From Pseudolabrys sp. (GTDB taxonomy: Bacteria > Pseudomonadota > Alphaproteobacteria > Rhizobiales > Xanthobacteraceae), in the NCBI GenBank assembly GCA_030684935.1, contig JAUXXH010000013.1, positions 1 to 64,000 on the forward strand: a stretch of DNA of 64,000 bases, given 5' to 3'. Position numbers and translations under genes: made by a program. Every line of letters begins with the position of its first letter. Within the stretch, counting starts at the first letter, position 1. Of the stretch, positions 47,445 through 56,089 are shown piece by piece. The notes under the pieces are model-generated. The model did not search any database. It was not told where the DNA came from and saw only the letters and a program-made list of their open reading frames with translations.

Positions 47445-48521
47445 TTACCGCGAAAATACCTTTGTGACATGCCCCATTTTGCGGCCCGGGCTGGGCGCAC
47501 CCTTGCCGTACACGTGGACCGAGGCGCCGGGCACGGTGAGCCACTGCGCGGCGTCGTTCACCTCGTCGCCGATCAGGTTCACCATCTCGACCCGGCCGAG
47601 CCGGACGGGCTTGGCCAGCGGCCAGCCGGCGACCGCGCGGATGTGCTGCTCGAACTGCGAGACGGTGGCGCCGTCGATGGTCCAGTGGCCGGAATTGTGC
47701 ACCCGCGGCGCGATCTCGTTGACCATCAGCGTCCGCTTGCGCCCTTTGCGGACCTCGAACATTTCCACCGCCAGAACGCCGACATAGTCGAAAGCCTTGG
47801 CGATGCGGGTGGCGATGCGTTTGGCGTCGGCGGCGAGCGCCGGCGTCACCTTGGCCGGCACGCGCGAGGTGTACAGGATGTGATCGCGGTGCTCGTTCTC
47901 GGTCACCTCGAAGCATTCGACCTTGCCGTCGGCGCCGCGCGCCGCGATCACCGAGACCTCGCGCTCGAAGGCGATAAAGCCCTCGACGATGCAGGGCGCG
48001 CCGCGCACGCTGCGCCAAGCCGCCGCCGGATCGCCGTTCCTGGCGATCCTGGCCTGGCCCTTGCCGTCATAGCCGAGCTGCTTGGTCTTCAGCACGGCGG
48101 GCAGGCCGACCTTGGCGATGCCGTCGGCCAGTTGCGTGGCGCTGTGCACCGAAGCGTAAGGCGCGGTCGGAATCTTGAGCTCGGTGAGGAAGTTCTTCTC
48201 GATCAGGCGGTCCTGGGTGATTTCCAGCACCCGCGGGTCCGGCAGCACCGGCTTGCGCTTGGCAAGAAAGGCGGCGGTTTTCGCCGGCACGTTCTCGAAC
48301 TCGTAGGTGATGACGTCGCAAGCCGCGGCGAAGCGCGCCAGCGCCGTCTCGTCCTCGTAAGGCGCGCAGGTCGCGGCCGCCGCCACCTCGAAGGCGCAGG
48401 AGTTCTTCTCCGGCGCATAGATGTGGCAGTGCAGGCCGAGCCGTGCCGCCGCGAGCGCCAGCATGCGGCCGAGCTGGCCGCCGCCGACAATGCCGATGGT
48501 GCCGCCTGCTTTCAGCACCAC
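47445..48521 (-). CDS. purK: 5-(carboxyamino)imidazole ribonucleotide synthase
   Basis: TIGIVGGGQLGRMLALAAARLGL, TKQLGYDGKGQ, VNEIAPRVHNSGHWTIDGA; probable GTG start about 48518-48521. Confidence 0.95.
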   Translation of the reverse strand: MVLKAGGTIGIVGGGQLGRMLALAAARLGLHCHIYAPEKNSCAFEVAAAATCAPYEDETALARFAAACDVITYEFENVPAKTAAFLAKRKPVLPDPRVLEITQDRLIEKNFLTELKIPTAPYASVHSATQLADGIAKVGLPAVLKTKQLGYDGKGQARIARNGDPAAAWRSVRGAPCIVEGFIAFEREVSVIAARGADGKVECFEVTENEHRDHILYTSRVPAKVTPALAADAKRIATRIAKAFDYVGVLAVEMFEVRKGRKRTLMVNEIAPRVHNSGHWTIDGATVSQFEQHIRAVAGWPLAKPVRLGRVEMVNLIGDEVNDAAQWLTVPGASVHVYGKGAPSPGRKMGHVTKVFSR

Positions 48522-48532
48522 ACACTCCGTTC

Positions 48533-48614
48533 GTTCCCGCGCAAGCGGGAATCCAGAGTCAAAACCGATGGCGTGGAATTTTCTACGACTGGATCCCCGC
48601 TTTCGCGGGGACGA
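48533..48614. repeat. Intergenic palindrome pair (second copy of family at 21311)
   Basis: TTCCCGCGCAAGCGGGAATCCAG...TGGATCCCCGCTTTCGCGGGGACGAGC. Confidence 0.8.
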
Positions 48615-48639
48615 GCAGAGACTACGTCGCGGCGCATCG

Positions 48640-49125
48640 TCAGTCCTTCGGCTTCTTCGCGACGGAGGCGGTCTGGCGGGCGCGCCAGGCGTCGAGCCGC
48701 TTGGCGATTTTGTCGTCCGACAGCGCCAGCACCGCGGCCGCCAGCAGGCCGGCATTGATGGCGCCCGGCTTGCCGATCGCCAGCGTGCCGACCGGGATGC
48801 CGCCCGGCATCTGCAGGATCGACAGCAGCGAATCCTTGCCCTCCAGCGCGTGGGTATTCATCGGTACGCCGAGCACCGGCAGCGCCGTCATCGACGCCGC
48901 CATGCCGGGCAGGTGGGCGGCGCCGCCGGCGCCTGCGATGATCACCTTGAAGCCGTTCTCGCGGGCGCTGCTGGCGAAGTCGTACAGCCGCTTCGGCGTG
49001 CGATGGGCGGAGACGATGCGTGCGTCATAACCGATCTTGAGGGCGTCGAGGGTCTCGGCGGCATGCTTCATGGTGGCCCAGTCAGACTGACTGCCCATGA
49101 TGATCGCTACCGGTTTTGCCGCCAT
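48640..49125 (-). CDS. purE: N5-carboxyaminoimidazole ribonucleotide mutase
   Basis: [63 protein letters not shown]. Confidence 0.97.
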   Translation of the reverse strand: MAAKPVAIIMGSQSDWATMKHAAETLDALKIGYDARIVSAHRTPKRLYDFASSARENGFKVIIAGAGGAAHLPGMAASMTALPVLGVPMNTHALEGKDSLLSILQMPGGIPVGTLAIGKPGAINAGLLAAAVLALSDDKIAKRLDAWRARQTASVAKKPKD

Positions 49126-49205
49126 GATATCGTGCCCCCGCTCCCGCACTGCTTGCGGAAGGAAGCGGCGGATTATAGGTTCCGACCCCCCGGTGGCAAG
49201 GCGAA

Positions 49206-49850
49206 ATGCCTGTGCCGCGCGTCAGGCTCACAGAATACGGGATAACCGACGTGGCATCTGAACAACGGAACCGGAAAGACAGTCCTGCCGCCGACCCGGC
49301 CGACATGGCTGCGGAGATCGAGCGGCTGAAGGGCGAACTGCTCGACGCCGAGTGGAAGATCGCCGAGCTCGAAGCGCGCGCCGACGTCGACCCGCTGCTG
49401 GATATTTTCAACCGCCGCGGCTTCGAGCGCGAACTGGCGCGCTCGCTGTCCTACATCACGCGCTATGGCGCCGAGGCGGCCTTGCTCTACATCGATCTCG
49501 ACGGCTTCAAGTCGGTCAACGACCGGCACGGCCATGCGGCCGGCGATGCCTTGCTCAAGGCGGTCGTCGCCCAGATCAAGGCGCATGTGCGCGCCTCGGA
49601 TGTGGTGGCGCGGCTCGGCGGCGACGAGTTCGCCGTGCTGATGTGGAATGTCGGTGAGGCGCAGGCCGCGTCGAAGACGCGCGACCTCGAGCGGGCGGTC
49701 GCCTCGGCCTGCGTCATGTGGGACGGCGCGCGCATCGCCGTCGAAGCCAGCGCCGGGGCCGTGTCGCTGGCGCCGGACGCCGCCGCTGCGGCGATTATCG
49801 ATGCCGCGGACCGGGCGATGTATGTGCGCAAGAAGGAGCGGCGGGGGTAG
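49206..49850 (+). CDS. GGDEF-domain diguanylate cyclase
   Basis: [58 protein letters not shown]. Confidence 0.93.
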   Translation: MPVPRVRLTEYGITDVASEQRNRKDSPAADPADMAAEIERLKGELLDAEWKIAELEARADVDPLLDIFNRRGFERELARSLSYITRYGAEAALLYIDLDGFKSVNDRHGHAAGDALLKAVVAQIKAHVRASDVVARLGGDEFAVLMWNVGEAQAASKTRDLERAVASACVMWDGARIAVEASAGAVSLAPDAAAAAIIDAADRAMYVRKKERRG

Positions 49851-49916
49851 TTTTTTTGGATGTCTCCCCCGCAGGCGGGAATCGCGCGCGCTACAGGCTC
49901 GTTTAGTCCTTGCCTC

Positions 49917-49938
49917 ATTATAGGGGTATCCCTATAAT
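49917..49938. promoter_or_regulatory. Perfect palindromic operator upstream of XRE gene
   Basis: ATTATAGGG-GTAT-CCCTATAAT, 9 bp arms. Confidence 0.75.
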
Positions 49939-49958
49939 TGTTTCGGAGGCCGCAAGCC

Positions 49959-50297
49959 ATGACCAAACGCAAAGCAAAAGTCGACGTAAGCAGCGGCAAT
50001 GTTTTTGCCGACCTTGGCTTGCCCCACCCCGAAGAACGCAAGCTCAAGGCCAGTATCGTGATTGAGCTGCACCGGCTTGTAAAAGAGCGCGGGCTGACGC
50101 AAGTCAAAGCCGCCAAGCTGGTCGGGATTTCCCAACCTGACCTTTCGAACTTGCTGCGCGGCGATTTCGAGGACTATTCGGCCGAGCGCCTGATGAAAAT
50201 GCTCACCGTGTTCGAGCAGGACATCGAGATCGTCATGAAGCCTCACGGCAAGGCAGGAGAGCGGGGCCGGATCACCTTCCGGCCTGTCGCCGCTTAA
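49959..50297 (+). CDS. XRE-family HTH protein (HigA-like antitoxin type)
   Basis: LHRLVKERGLTQVKAAKLVGISQPDLSNLLRGDFEDYSAERLMKMLTVFEQDIEIVM. Confidence 0.9.
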   Translation: MTKRKAKVDVSSGNVFADLGLPHPEERKLKASIVIELHRLVKERGLTQVKAAKLVGISQPDLSNLLRGDFEDYSAERLMKMLTVFEQDIEIVMKPHGKAGERGRITFRPVAA

Positions 50298-50331
50298 GGG
50301 AGCAGAGTGCGCGGGACAGTCCGGCCCAAAC

Positions 50332-50544
50332 CTAAGCGATGATGTCCGGCGTCAGAATATCCTCGATCTGCCGGATTTTGTCGCGCAGCACCAGCTTGCG
50401 CTTTTTCAGCCGCTGCACCTGGATCAGGTCGGAGCCGGGCGAGGTGGCGAGCGCCGCGATTGCAGCGTCGAGATCGCGATGCTCTTGTTGCAGCCGCGCC
50501 AACTGCTCCCGCAATGTGCGTTCGTCTTCGTAATTCATCGGCAC
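50332..50544 (-). CDS. YdcH/DUF465 family protein
   Basis: LREQLARLQQEHRDLDAAIAAL...QVQRLKKRKLVLRDKIRQIEDIL. Confidence 0.9.
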   Translation of the reverse strand: MPMNYEDERTLREQLARLQQEHRDLDAAIAALATSPGSDLIQVQRLKKRKLVLRDKIRQIEDILTPDIIA

Positions 50545-50760
50545 CGCGGGTTTGTTGCCGCGCGGCCGGCCGGCGCGGCATCAAGGTTAATGGTACCACG
50601 TTTTCCACAACCCGGTACAGGCGGCGCGAAAAATTACGGCCGTTCAAGCACTTCGTGTTGGATTGCCGGAAGGTGCGGCCGGGTGTAGCGTCGCTCTTGT
50701 ATTGAGTCTGCGCTAGACTTAATTGGGAGACAGGGGCCATTGATTGAGGAGACATAGTGG

Positions 50761-50946
50761 ATGTCGCTGCAATCGCACCTTACGGAACTTGTTCGGAAGC
50801 ACCAGGCACTCGAAGCCGAGATCAACGACTGCCTGGTCCATCGCGCGGTCGACGATTTGAAGGTCGTCGAATTGAAGCGCAAGAAGCTGCTCCTTAAAGA
50901 TCAGATCGAGCGTATCAGGCACAACGGTCACGCCAGCGTGCACTGA
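50761..50946 (+). CDS. YdcH/DUF465 family protein (second paralog)
   Basis: MSLQSHLTELVRKHQALEAEINDCL...LKVVELKRKKLLLKDQIERIRH. Confidence 0.88.
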   Translation: MSLQSHLTELVRKHQALEAEINDCLVHRAVDDLKVVELKRKKLLLKDQIERIRHNGHASVH

Positions 50947-51005
50947 CCGTCTCGCTTTCGTGGCGTCGTTCTAGAATAGCCGGCGGCCTTACCGCCCTCA
51001 CGCTC

Positions 51006-51038
51006 GCCGAGTCCGGTTTTGCCGGGCTCGGCTTATTT
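51006..51038 (+). terminator. Rho-independent terminator
   Basis: GCCGAGTCCGG-TTTTG-CCGGGCTCGGC-TTATTTTT. Confidence 0.85.
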
Positions 51039-51157
51039 TTGCGTTGCGGAATCGACTGCGGCGGTTGCAATCCGATTGCATATTGTGAGTTTCGACTGCA
51101 CCATCCCGGAATGACAAAAGGCCGCAGAATGGCCTGATCGTATCCGGGAGGATTTCA

Positions 51158-52147
51158 ATGACTGTATCCGTTGCGGGCGTTTCCGCTCGCCTTGCCGCCA
51201 TCGTGCTGGCTGCCTGCGTTCTGCTCTCCGGTGGCGCGCAGGCCTCGGACTATCCGACCCGTCCGATCACGCTGGTCGTTCCATTCCCGCCCGGCGGCGG
51301 CGTTGACGCCATGGCGCGCGTCGTCGGCCAGAAACTGTCGGAGGCCTTCAAGCAGCAGGTCATCGTCGACAACCGGGGCGGTGCCGGCGGCACGCTCGGC
51401 ACCAAGGCGGTGTCGCGCGCCGCGCCGGACGGCTACACGCTGCTGCTCGCCCATACCGGCACCGTGTCGATCAACCCCAGCCTTTACGTGAATGCCGGCA
51501 TCGACCCGCGCAAGGATTTCACGGCGATCGGCATGGTCGCCACCTTCCCGGTGGCGCTGCTGGCGCATCCGTCGTTTCCGGCCAAGTCGGTCGCCGAGTT
51601 CATCGCCATGGCCAAGAAGGACCCGGGCAAGATCAATCTCGGCACCTCGGCGGTGGGCACCGGCGGCTACATGTGCGCCGAATTGTTCAAGTCGGAAGCC
51701 GGCATCGATGTCGCCATCATTCCCTACAAGGGCACCGCGCCGGTGATGAGCGATCTGCTCGGCGGCCACGTGCCGGTGGCCTTCGGCGTTCTGCCGCCGG
51801 CGCTGGGCAACATCGCCTCCGGCAATCTGCGGGCCATTGCGGTGACCAGCAAGAAGCGCTTCTCGCTGCTGCCGGATGTGCCCACCTTCGATGAATCCGG
51901 TCTGCCCGGCTTCGATGCGGAATTGCGGTATGGCGTCATGGCGCCGGCCGGAACGCCGAAGGAGATCGTCGAAAAACTCAGCGCCGAGTTGCGCAAGCTG
52001 GTCGAGACTGACGACGTGAAGAAGCGCATCCGCATGGAAGGCGGCGACCCGCTGACCTCGACGGCGGCCGAATACACCGTCGATATCGACCGCGAAGAAA
52101 AGAAGTGGGGCAACCTGGTGCGCAAGCTCGGCCTGAAGGTCGAGTAA
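51158..52147 (+). CDS. Bug/TctC-family tripartite tricarboxylate transporter substrate-binding protein (second in window)
   Basis: Signal peptide; DYPTRPITLVVPFPPGGGVDAMARVVGQKL; AAPDGYTLLLAHTGT. Confidence 0.93.
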   Translation: MTVSVAGVSARLAAIVLAACVLLSGGAQASDYPTRPITLVVPFPPGGGVDAMARVVGQKLSEAFKQQVIVDNRGGAGGTLGTKAVSRAAPDGYTLLLAHTGTVSINPSLYVNAGIDPRKDFTAIGMVATFPVALLAHPSFPAKSVAEFIAMAKKDPGKINLGTSAVGTGGYMCAELFKSEAGIDVAIIPYKGTAPVMSDLLGGHVPVAFGVLPPALGNIASGNLRAIAVTSKKRFSLLPDVPTFDESGLPGFDAELRYGVMAPAGTPKEIVEKLSAELRKLVETDDVKKRIRMEGGDPLTSTAAEYTVDIDREEKKWGNLVRKLGLKVE

Positions 52148-52287
52148 GCGGGGCGGGGTGCCTGAGCCGGCCTCGCGGCCGCGGGAACTGTGACGCACGG
52201 CGGATTTGCCAAGCCGCCGCCGTGCCGCCATATTGGTGCGATCTCCTCTTTGTTCGCGCGCGCATTAACCCGTTCGAGAGGCCGTCC

Positions 52288-52605
52288 ATGAAGCTATCGC
52301 CGCTGTGCCCGCCGCGTCATCGTCTGGTCCTGGCCGCCGCCGGGTTCGGTCTGGCGCTGCTGGCCGCTCCGGTGGCACAGGCGTTCACCTTCGAGGATCT
52401 CGGCGGCGGCACCGGCGACAGCGCCTCCCGCTATGCCGCGCCGGAGACGCCGCACTCGCGCTTCGGCACCATCGGCAGCCCCACGGGTCCGGCCATCCGC
52501 CAGGGCAATACGACGCTGCAGTTCGGCGGCACCCAGCCGCGCGGCTCGTTCCACCAGCGCTACAATTCGGACCGGCTGTTCGACCCGATCGCCCCATACC
52601 GGTAG
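52288..52605 (+). CDS. Small secreted hypothetical protein
   Basis: MKLSPLCPPRHRLVLAAAGFGLALLAAPVAQAFTFEDLGGG; signal peptide. Confidence 0.75.
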   Translation: MKLSPLCPPRHRLVLAAAGFGLALLAAPVAQAFTFEDLGGGTGDSASRYAAPETPHSRFGTIGSPTGPAIRQGNTTLQFGGTQPRGSFHQRYNSDRLFDPIAPYR

Positions 52606-52657
52606 GGACGGGCGCCGTCACGCTCGGCGGCGACGGCACGCCTTCCGAGGTTCACGC

Positions 52658-52936
52658 ATGAAGGCCTACGCTTACTGGGCACAGTTTGAACCGGGCGACC
52701 GGCGCGGCAACGTGGTCGTGACGTTTCCCGATGTGCCGGAAGTTGTGACGCAAGGCCGCGGCGAGGCCGATGCCCGCGCCATGGCCGGGGAGGCGCTCGG
52801 CCTCGTGCTCCTAACCTACCTGAAGCAGGGAATGCCGCTGCCGAAGCCGCGCGCCCGGCGCCGTGGCCTCATCGACATCGCCGTCGCGCCGGAGGTGGCG
52901 GCGAAGCTGGCGGTTCTTGAGGCACGACAGTTTTAG
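52658..52936 (+). CDS. HicB-like antitoxin, short form lacking a C-terminal HTH
   Basis: VVVTFPDVPEVVTQGRGEADARAMAGEALGLVLLTYLKQGMPLPKP (HicB partial RNase H fold). Confidence 0.85.
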   Translation: MKAYAYWAQFEPGDRRGNVVVTFPDVPEVVTQGRGEADARAMAGEALGLVLLTYLKQGMPLPKPRARRRGLIDIAVAPEVAAKLAVLEARQF

Positions 52937-52954
52937 CCTGAATCAGATCGGCGG

Positions 52955-53257
52955 TCAGTCCTGCCGCAGGCGAACCTCGCTGTGACGCCACCTTGATACA
53001 TTCCCTTGGGATTCAATGCGGACAGCATCCGCCAATACCTGAATTCGCGCACCAATGATTTCAAGGTCAAGAAAGATTGCGCGGGCTTCGTAGTCGTTGC
53101 GCGTCCTGCTGATAATCATGGCGGTCTTGCACCAGTCATTTTGCAAGACTGACAGAATGACCGCATCTAAATCGGATTCGGTCACGGCTTGCGGCAGGCT
53201 TACGTCTTGCCATTTCAACGTGCTGCTGACGTGTGGTTCTTCCGGATCATCGGGCAT
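52955..53257 (-). CDS. Hypothetical protein
   Basis: 100 aa ORF, LSVLQNDWCKTAMIISRTRNDYEARAIFLDLEIIGARIQVLADA. Confidence 0.65.
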   Translation of the reverse strand: MPDDPEEPHVSSTLKWQDVSLPQAVTESDLDAVILSVLQNDWCKTAMIISRTRNDYEARAIFLDLEIIGARIQVLADAVRIESQGNVSRWRHSEVRLRQD

Positions 53258-53263
53258 TTTCCC

Positions 53264-54892
53264 TCACACCTCCTTCGCCATCTCCCTGAGCCTGAACTTC
53301 TGAATCTTCCCCGTGCTCGTCTTCGGGATCTCCGCGAACACGAAATAGCGCGGGACCTTGTAGCCGGCCAGGTTCGTCCGGCACCATTGCGTCAGCTCGT
53401 CGGCGGTGGCGCTGGCGCCGGGCTTGAGCTCGATGAAGGCGCAGGGCGTCTCGCCCCATTTGTCGTCGGGCTTTGAAACCACCGCGGCGGCGGCCACGGC
53501 GGGGTGCTTGTACAGCGCGTCCTCGACCTCGATCGACGAGATGTTCTCGCCGCCGGAGATGATGATGTCCTTGGAGCGGTCCTTGAGCTGCACATAGCCG
53601 TCCGGATACATCACCCCGAGATCGCCGGTGTGAAACCAGCCGCCGGCGAAGGCCGTGGCCGTCGAGGCCTTGTTCTTCAGGTAGCCCTTCATCACCACAT
53701 TGCCGCGCATCATCACTTCGCCCAGCGTTTGTCCGTCGCGCGCCACCGGAATCAAGGTCTCGGGGTCGCGCACGTCGAGCCCTTCCAGCACCGGATAGCG
53801 CACGCCCTGGCGCGCCTTCCTCGCCGCCTGGTCGTTGAGCGGCAGCGCATCCCAGTCATGGTGCCATTCGTTGACCACGGCCGGGCCATAGACCTCGGTC
53901 AGGCCGTAGACATGCGTGACGTTGAAGCCGGCTTCCTTCATCGCCGCCAGCACCGCTTCCGGCGGCGGCGCCGCCGCGGTGATGAACTCGACCACATGCG
54001 GCAGCGGCTTGCGTTCGGCCGCGGTGGCGTTGAGCAGCGTCGCCATCACGATCGGCGCGCCGCACATGTGCGTCACCTTGTGCGTGTGAATGGCCTCGAA
54101 CATGGCGCCGGCGCGCACCTGGCGCAGACAGACATGCGTGCCGGCGACGATGGACACCGTCCACGGGAAGCACCAGCCGTTGCAGTGAAACATCGGCAGT
54201 GTCCACAGATAGACCGGGTGCTGGCGCATGCCGCAGGTGACGATGTTGCCCATCGCCAGCAGGTAGGCGCCGCGGTGGTGATAGACCACGCCCTTCGGAT
54301 CGCCGGTGGTGCCGGAGGTGTAGTTCAGGCAGATGGCGTCCCATTCGTCGTCCGGCATCGCCCAGATGAAATCCGGATCGCCGGAGGCGATGAAATCCTC
54401 GTACTCGATCTCGCCGAGGCGTTCGCCGGGGCCGGCATATTCCGGATCGTCGTAGTCGATCACCAGCGGCCTGGCCTTGCAGAGCGCCAGCGCCTCTTTC
54501 ATCGTCTTCGAGAATTCGCGGTCGGTGATGACGACCTTGGCCTCGGCGTGGTCGAGCGAGAAGGCGATGATCGCGGCATCGAGCCGCGTGTTCAGCGTGT
54601 TGAGCACACCCTGCGTCATCGGCACGGCGTAATGGCATTCGAGGCAGGCCGGCGTATTGGCCAGCAGCACGGCGACGGTGTCGCCGCGCGCGATGCCGTG
54701 GCGGGCCAGCGCCGAAGCGAGGCGGCGCGCCCGCGCATAGAAGTCGGCATAGGACCGGCGCAGCGCGCCGTGGATGATGGCGGTGTGACCGGGAAACACG
54801 CCCGCCGCGCGCTCCAGATAGCCAAGCGGCGTCAGCGGCTGGAAATTGGCCGGATTGCGGTCCAGGTCGGTGTCGTAGGCCGTTGTCGCCAT
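53264..54892 (-). CDS. AMP-binding acyl-CoA synthetase
   Basis: CLNYTSGTTGDPKGVVYHHRGAYLLAMGN, GWFHTGDLGVMYPDGYVQLKDRSKDIIISGGENISSIEVEDALY; start at MATTAYDTD. Confidence 0.95.
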   Translation of the reverse strand: MATTAYDTDLDRNPANFQPLTPLGYLERAAGVFPGHTAIIHGALRRSYADFYARARRLASALARHGIARGDTVAVLLANTPACLECHYAVPMTQGVLNTLNTRLDAAIIAFSLDHAEAKVVITDREFSKTMKEALALCKARPLVIDYDDPEYAGPGERLGEIEYEDFIASGDPDFIWAMPDDEWDAICLNYTSGTTGDPKGVVYHHRGAYLLAMGNIVTCGMRQHPVYLWTLPMFHCNGWCFPWTVSIVAGTHVCLRQVRAGAMFEAIHTHKVTHMCGAPIVMATLLNATAAERKPLPHVVEFITAAAPPPEAVLAAMKEAGFNVTHVYGLTEVYGPAVVNEWHHDWDALPLNDQAARKARQGVRYPVLEGLDVRDPETLIPVARDGQTLGEVMMRGNVVMKGYLKNKASTATAFAGGWFHTGDLGVMYPDGYVQLKDRSKDIIISGGENISSIEVEDALYKHPAVAAAAVVSKPDDKWGETPCAFIELKPGASATADELTQWCRTNLAGYKVPRYFVFAEIPKTSTGKIQKFRLREMAKEV

Positions 54893-54942
54893 CGGTTGCT
54901 TCCCCTCGCAGGCAACGACGTTAGCCAACGGCCGCGGGCTTG

Positions 54943-55716
54943 TCAGCCGCGCCAGATCTCCAGCACGCCGGACCGCAGCAGTTCGACCGAGATCAGCAGC
55001 ATCGCCCACAGCGTGATCTTGTAGAACAGCTCCTGCGACACCCGGCGCACCAGCCAGAAGCCGAGCTGGTTGGCGGCCAGCGCCAGCGGCAGCAGCGCCA
55101 GCGAAGTGGCGAGGCCGGTCGTGGAAAACTGGCCGAGGGCGGCGTAGGGCACCACTTTCATGCCGTTCATGGTGGCGAGATAGAAGGCTGTGGTGCCGAC
55201 GAACACCATTTTCGGCAGATGCTGCGCCAGCACGTACATCTGGTAGGGCGGGCCGCCAGCCTGGCAGATGGTCGAGGTGAAGCCAGACAGGGCGCCCCAG
55301 GCGACGCCGGCGGGGATGCTCGGGCGGCCGACCGTGCGGGCCAGCCGCGCCGCGCCGAGCCAGCTGTAGAGCACGAAGGCGATGGTCAGCGCGCCGATGA
55401 AGGTGCGCACCGCCGCATCGGAGATATAGGCGGCCAGCAGCCCGGCCGCGGCGATGCCGATCACGGCGCCCGGCAGCATGATGGCGAGGATGCGGCCGTT
55501 CCATTCCTTGCGGAAGACCCACAGCGCGTTGGCGTCCTGCACGATCATGATCGGCAGGAAGATGGCGGCGGCCTCCAGCGGCGGCATGATCAGCGCCAGC
55601 AGCGGCGTGGCCATCTGCCCGACGCCGGCAAAGCCGCCCTTGGACAGGCCCAGCGCCACGACGGCGGGAATGGCCAGCAGATAGAACAGCGGGTCGGTGA
55701 TCAGGGTCACGGGCAC
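54943..55716 (-). CDS. TauE/SafE-family sulfite-exporter-like membrane protein
   Basis: VALGLSKGGFAGVGQMATPLLALIMPPLEAAAIFLPIMIVQDANALW...GFTSTICQAGGPPYQMYVL. Confidence 0.93.
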   Translation of the reverse strand: MPVTLITDPLFYLLAIPAVVALGLSKGGFAGVGQMATPLLALIMPPLEAAAIFLPIMIVQDANALWVFRKEWNGRILAIMLPGAVIGIAAAGLLAAYISDAAVRTFIGALTIAFVLYSWLGAARLARTVGRPSIPAGVAWGALSGFTSTICQAGGPPYQMYVLAQHLPKMVFVGTTAFYLATMNGMKVVPYAALGQFSTTGLATSLALLPLALAANQLGFWLVRRVSQELFYKITLWAMLLISVELLRSGVLEIWRG

Positions 55717-55724
55717 TCTTTTTC

Positions 55725-55855
55725 ACCTCTCCCCGCTGGCGAGAGGTCGGCGCGCAGCGCAGGCGGCGCGCCGGGTGAGGGGGGTCGAAGTCGGACGAAA
55801 CCCTCACCCGGCGTCGCTACGCTCGGTCGCTCCCTATGGGAGAGGTGATGGGTCA
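55725..55855. repeat. Intergenic palindromic repeat (CACCTCTCCC...GGGAGAGGTG family)
   Basis: CACCTCTCCCCGCTGGCGAGAGGTCGG...CCTCACCCGGCGTCGCTACGCTCGGTCGCTCCCTATGGGAGAGGTG. Confidence 0.75.
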
Positions 55856-55951
55856 GCGTCCCGAATTTGCGCCGGATCAAAGCCGAGCCGCGCGCTTCGC
55901 GCCAGCCTTGTTTGCGCATGACGCCCGTTCCACAATCGGGGGCGACGATAA

Positions 55952-56063
55952 TCCTCATCCTGAGGAGCGGTCCGCAGGACCGCGTCTCGAAGGATGAGGC
56001 CCCGGAAACTCGGGGCTTCGTCCTCTCCTTCGAGACGGCGCTTCGCGCCTCCTCAGGATGAGG
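55952..56063. repeat. Intergenic palindrome (CTCATCCTGAGGAGC...GCGCCTCCTCAGGATGAGG family)
   Basis: CCTCATCCTGAGGAGCGGTCC...CGTCTCGAAGGATGAGG...CTCCTTCGAGACG...CCTCAGGATGAGG. Confidence 0.8.
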
Positions 56064-56089
56064 ACGAAGATGAGCGGAGGAACAAGAGA

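Noticed and set aside
47419-48018. N-terminal extension of ORF 46816..48018
   Set aside because: Runs through purK in another frame; only the C-terminal ~200 residues show dioxygenase motifs
54893-55807. N-terminal extension of the 847 aa ORF 53264..55807
   Set aside because: Extension is antisense/out of frame with the TauE/SafE gene; true acyl-CoA synthetase start is MATTAYDTD at 54892
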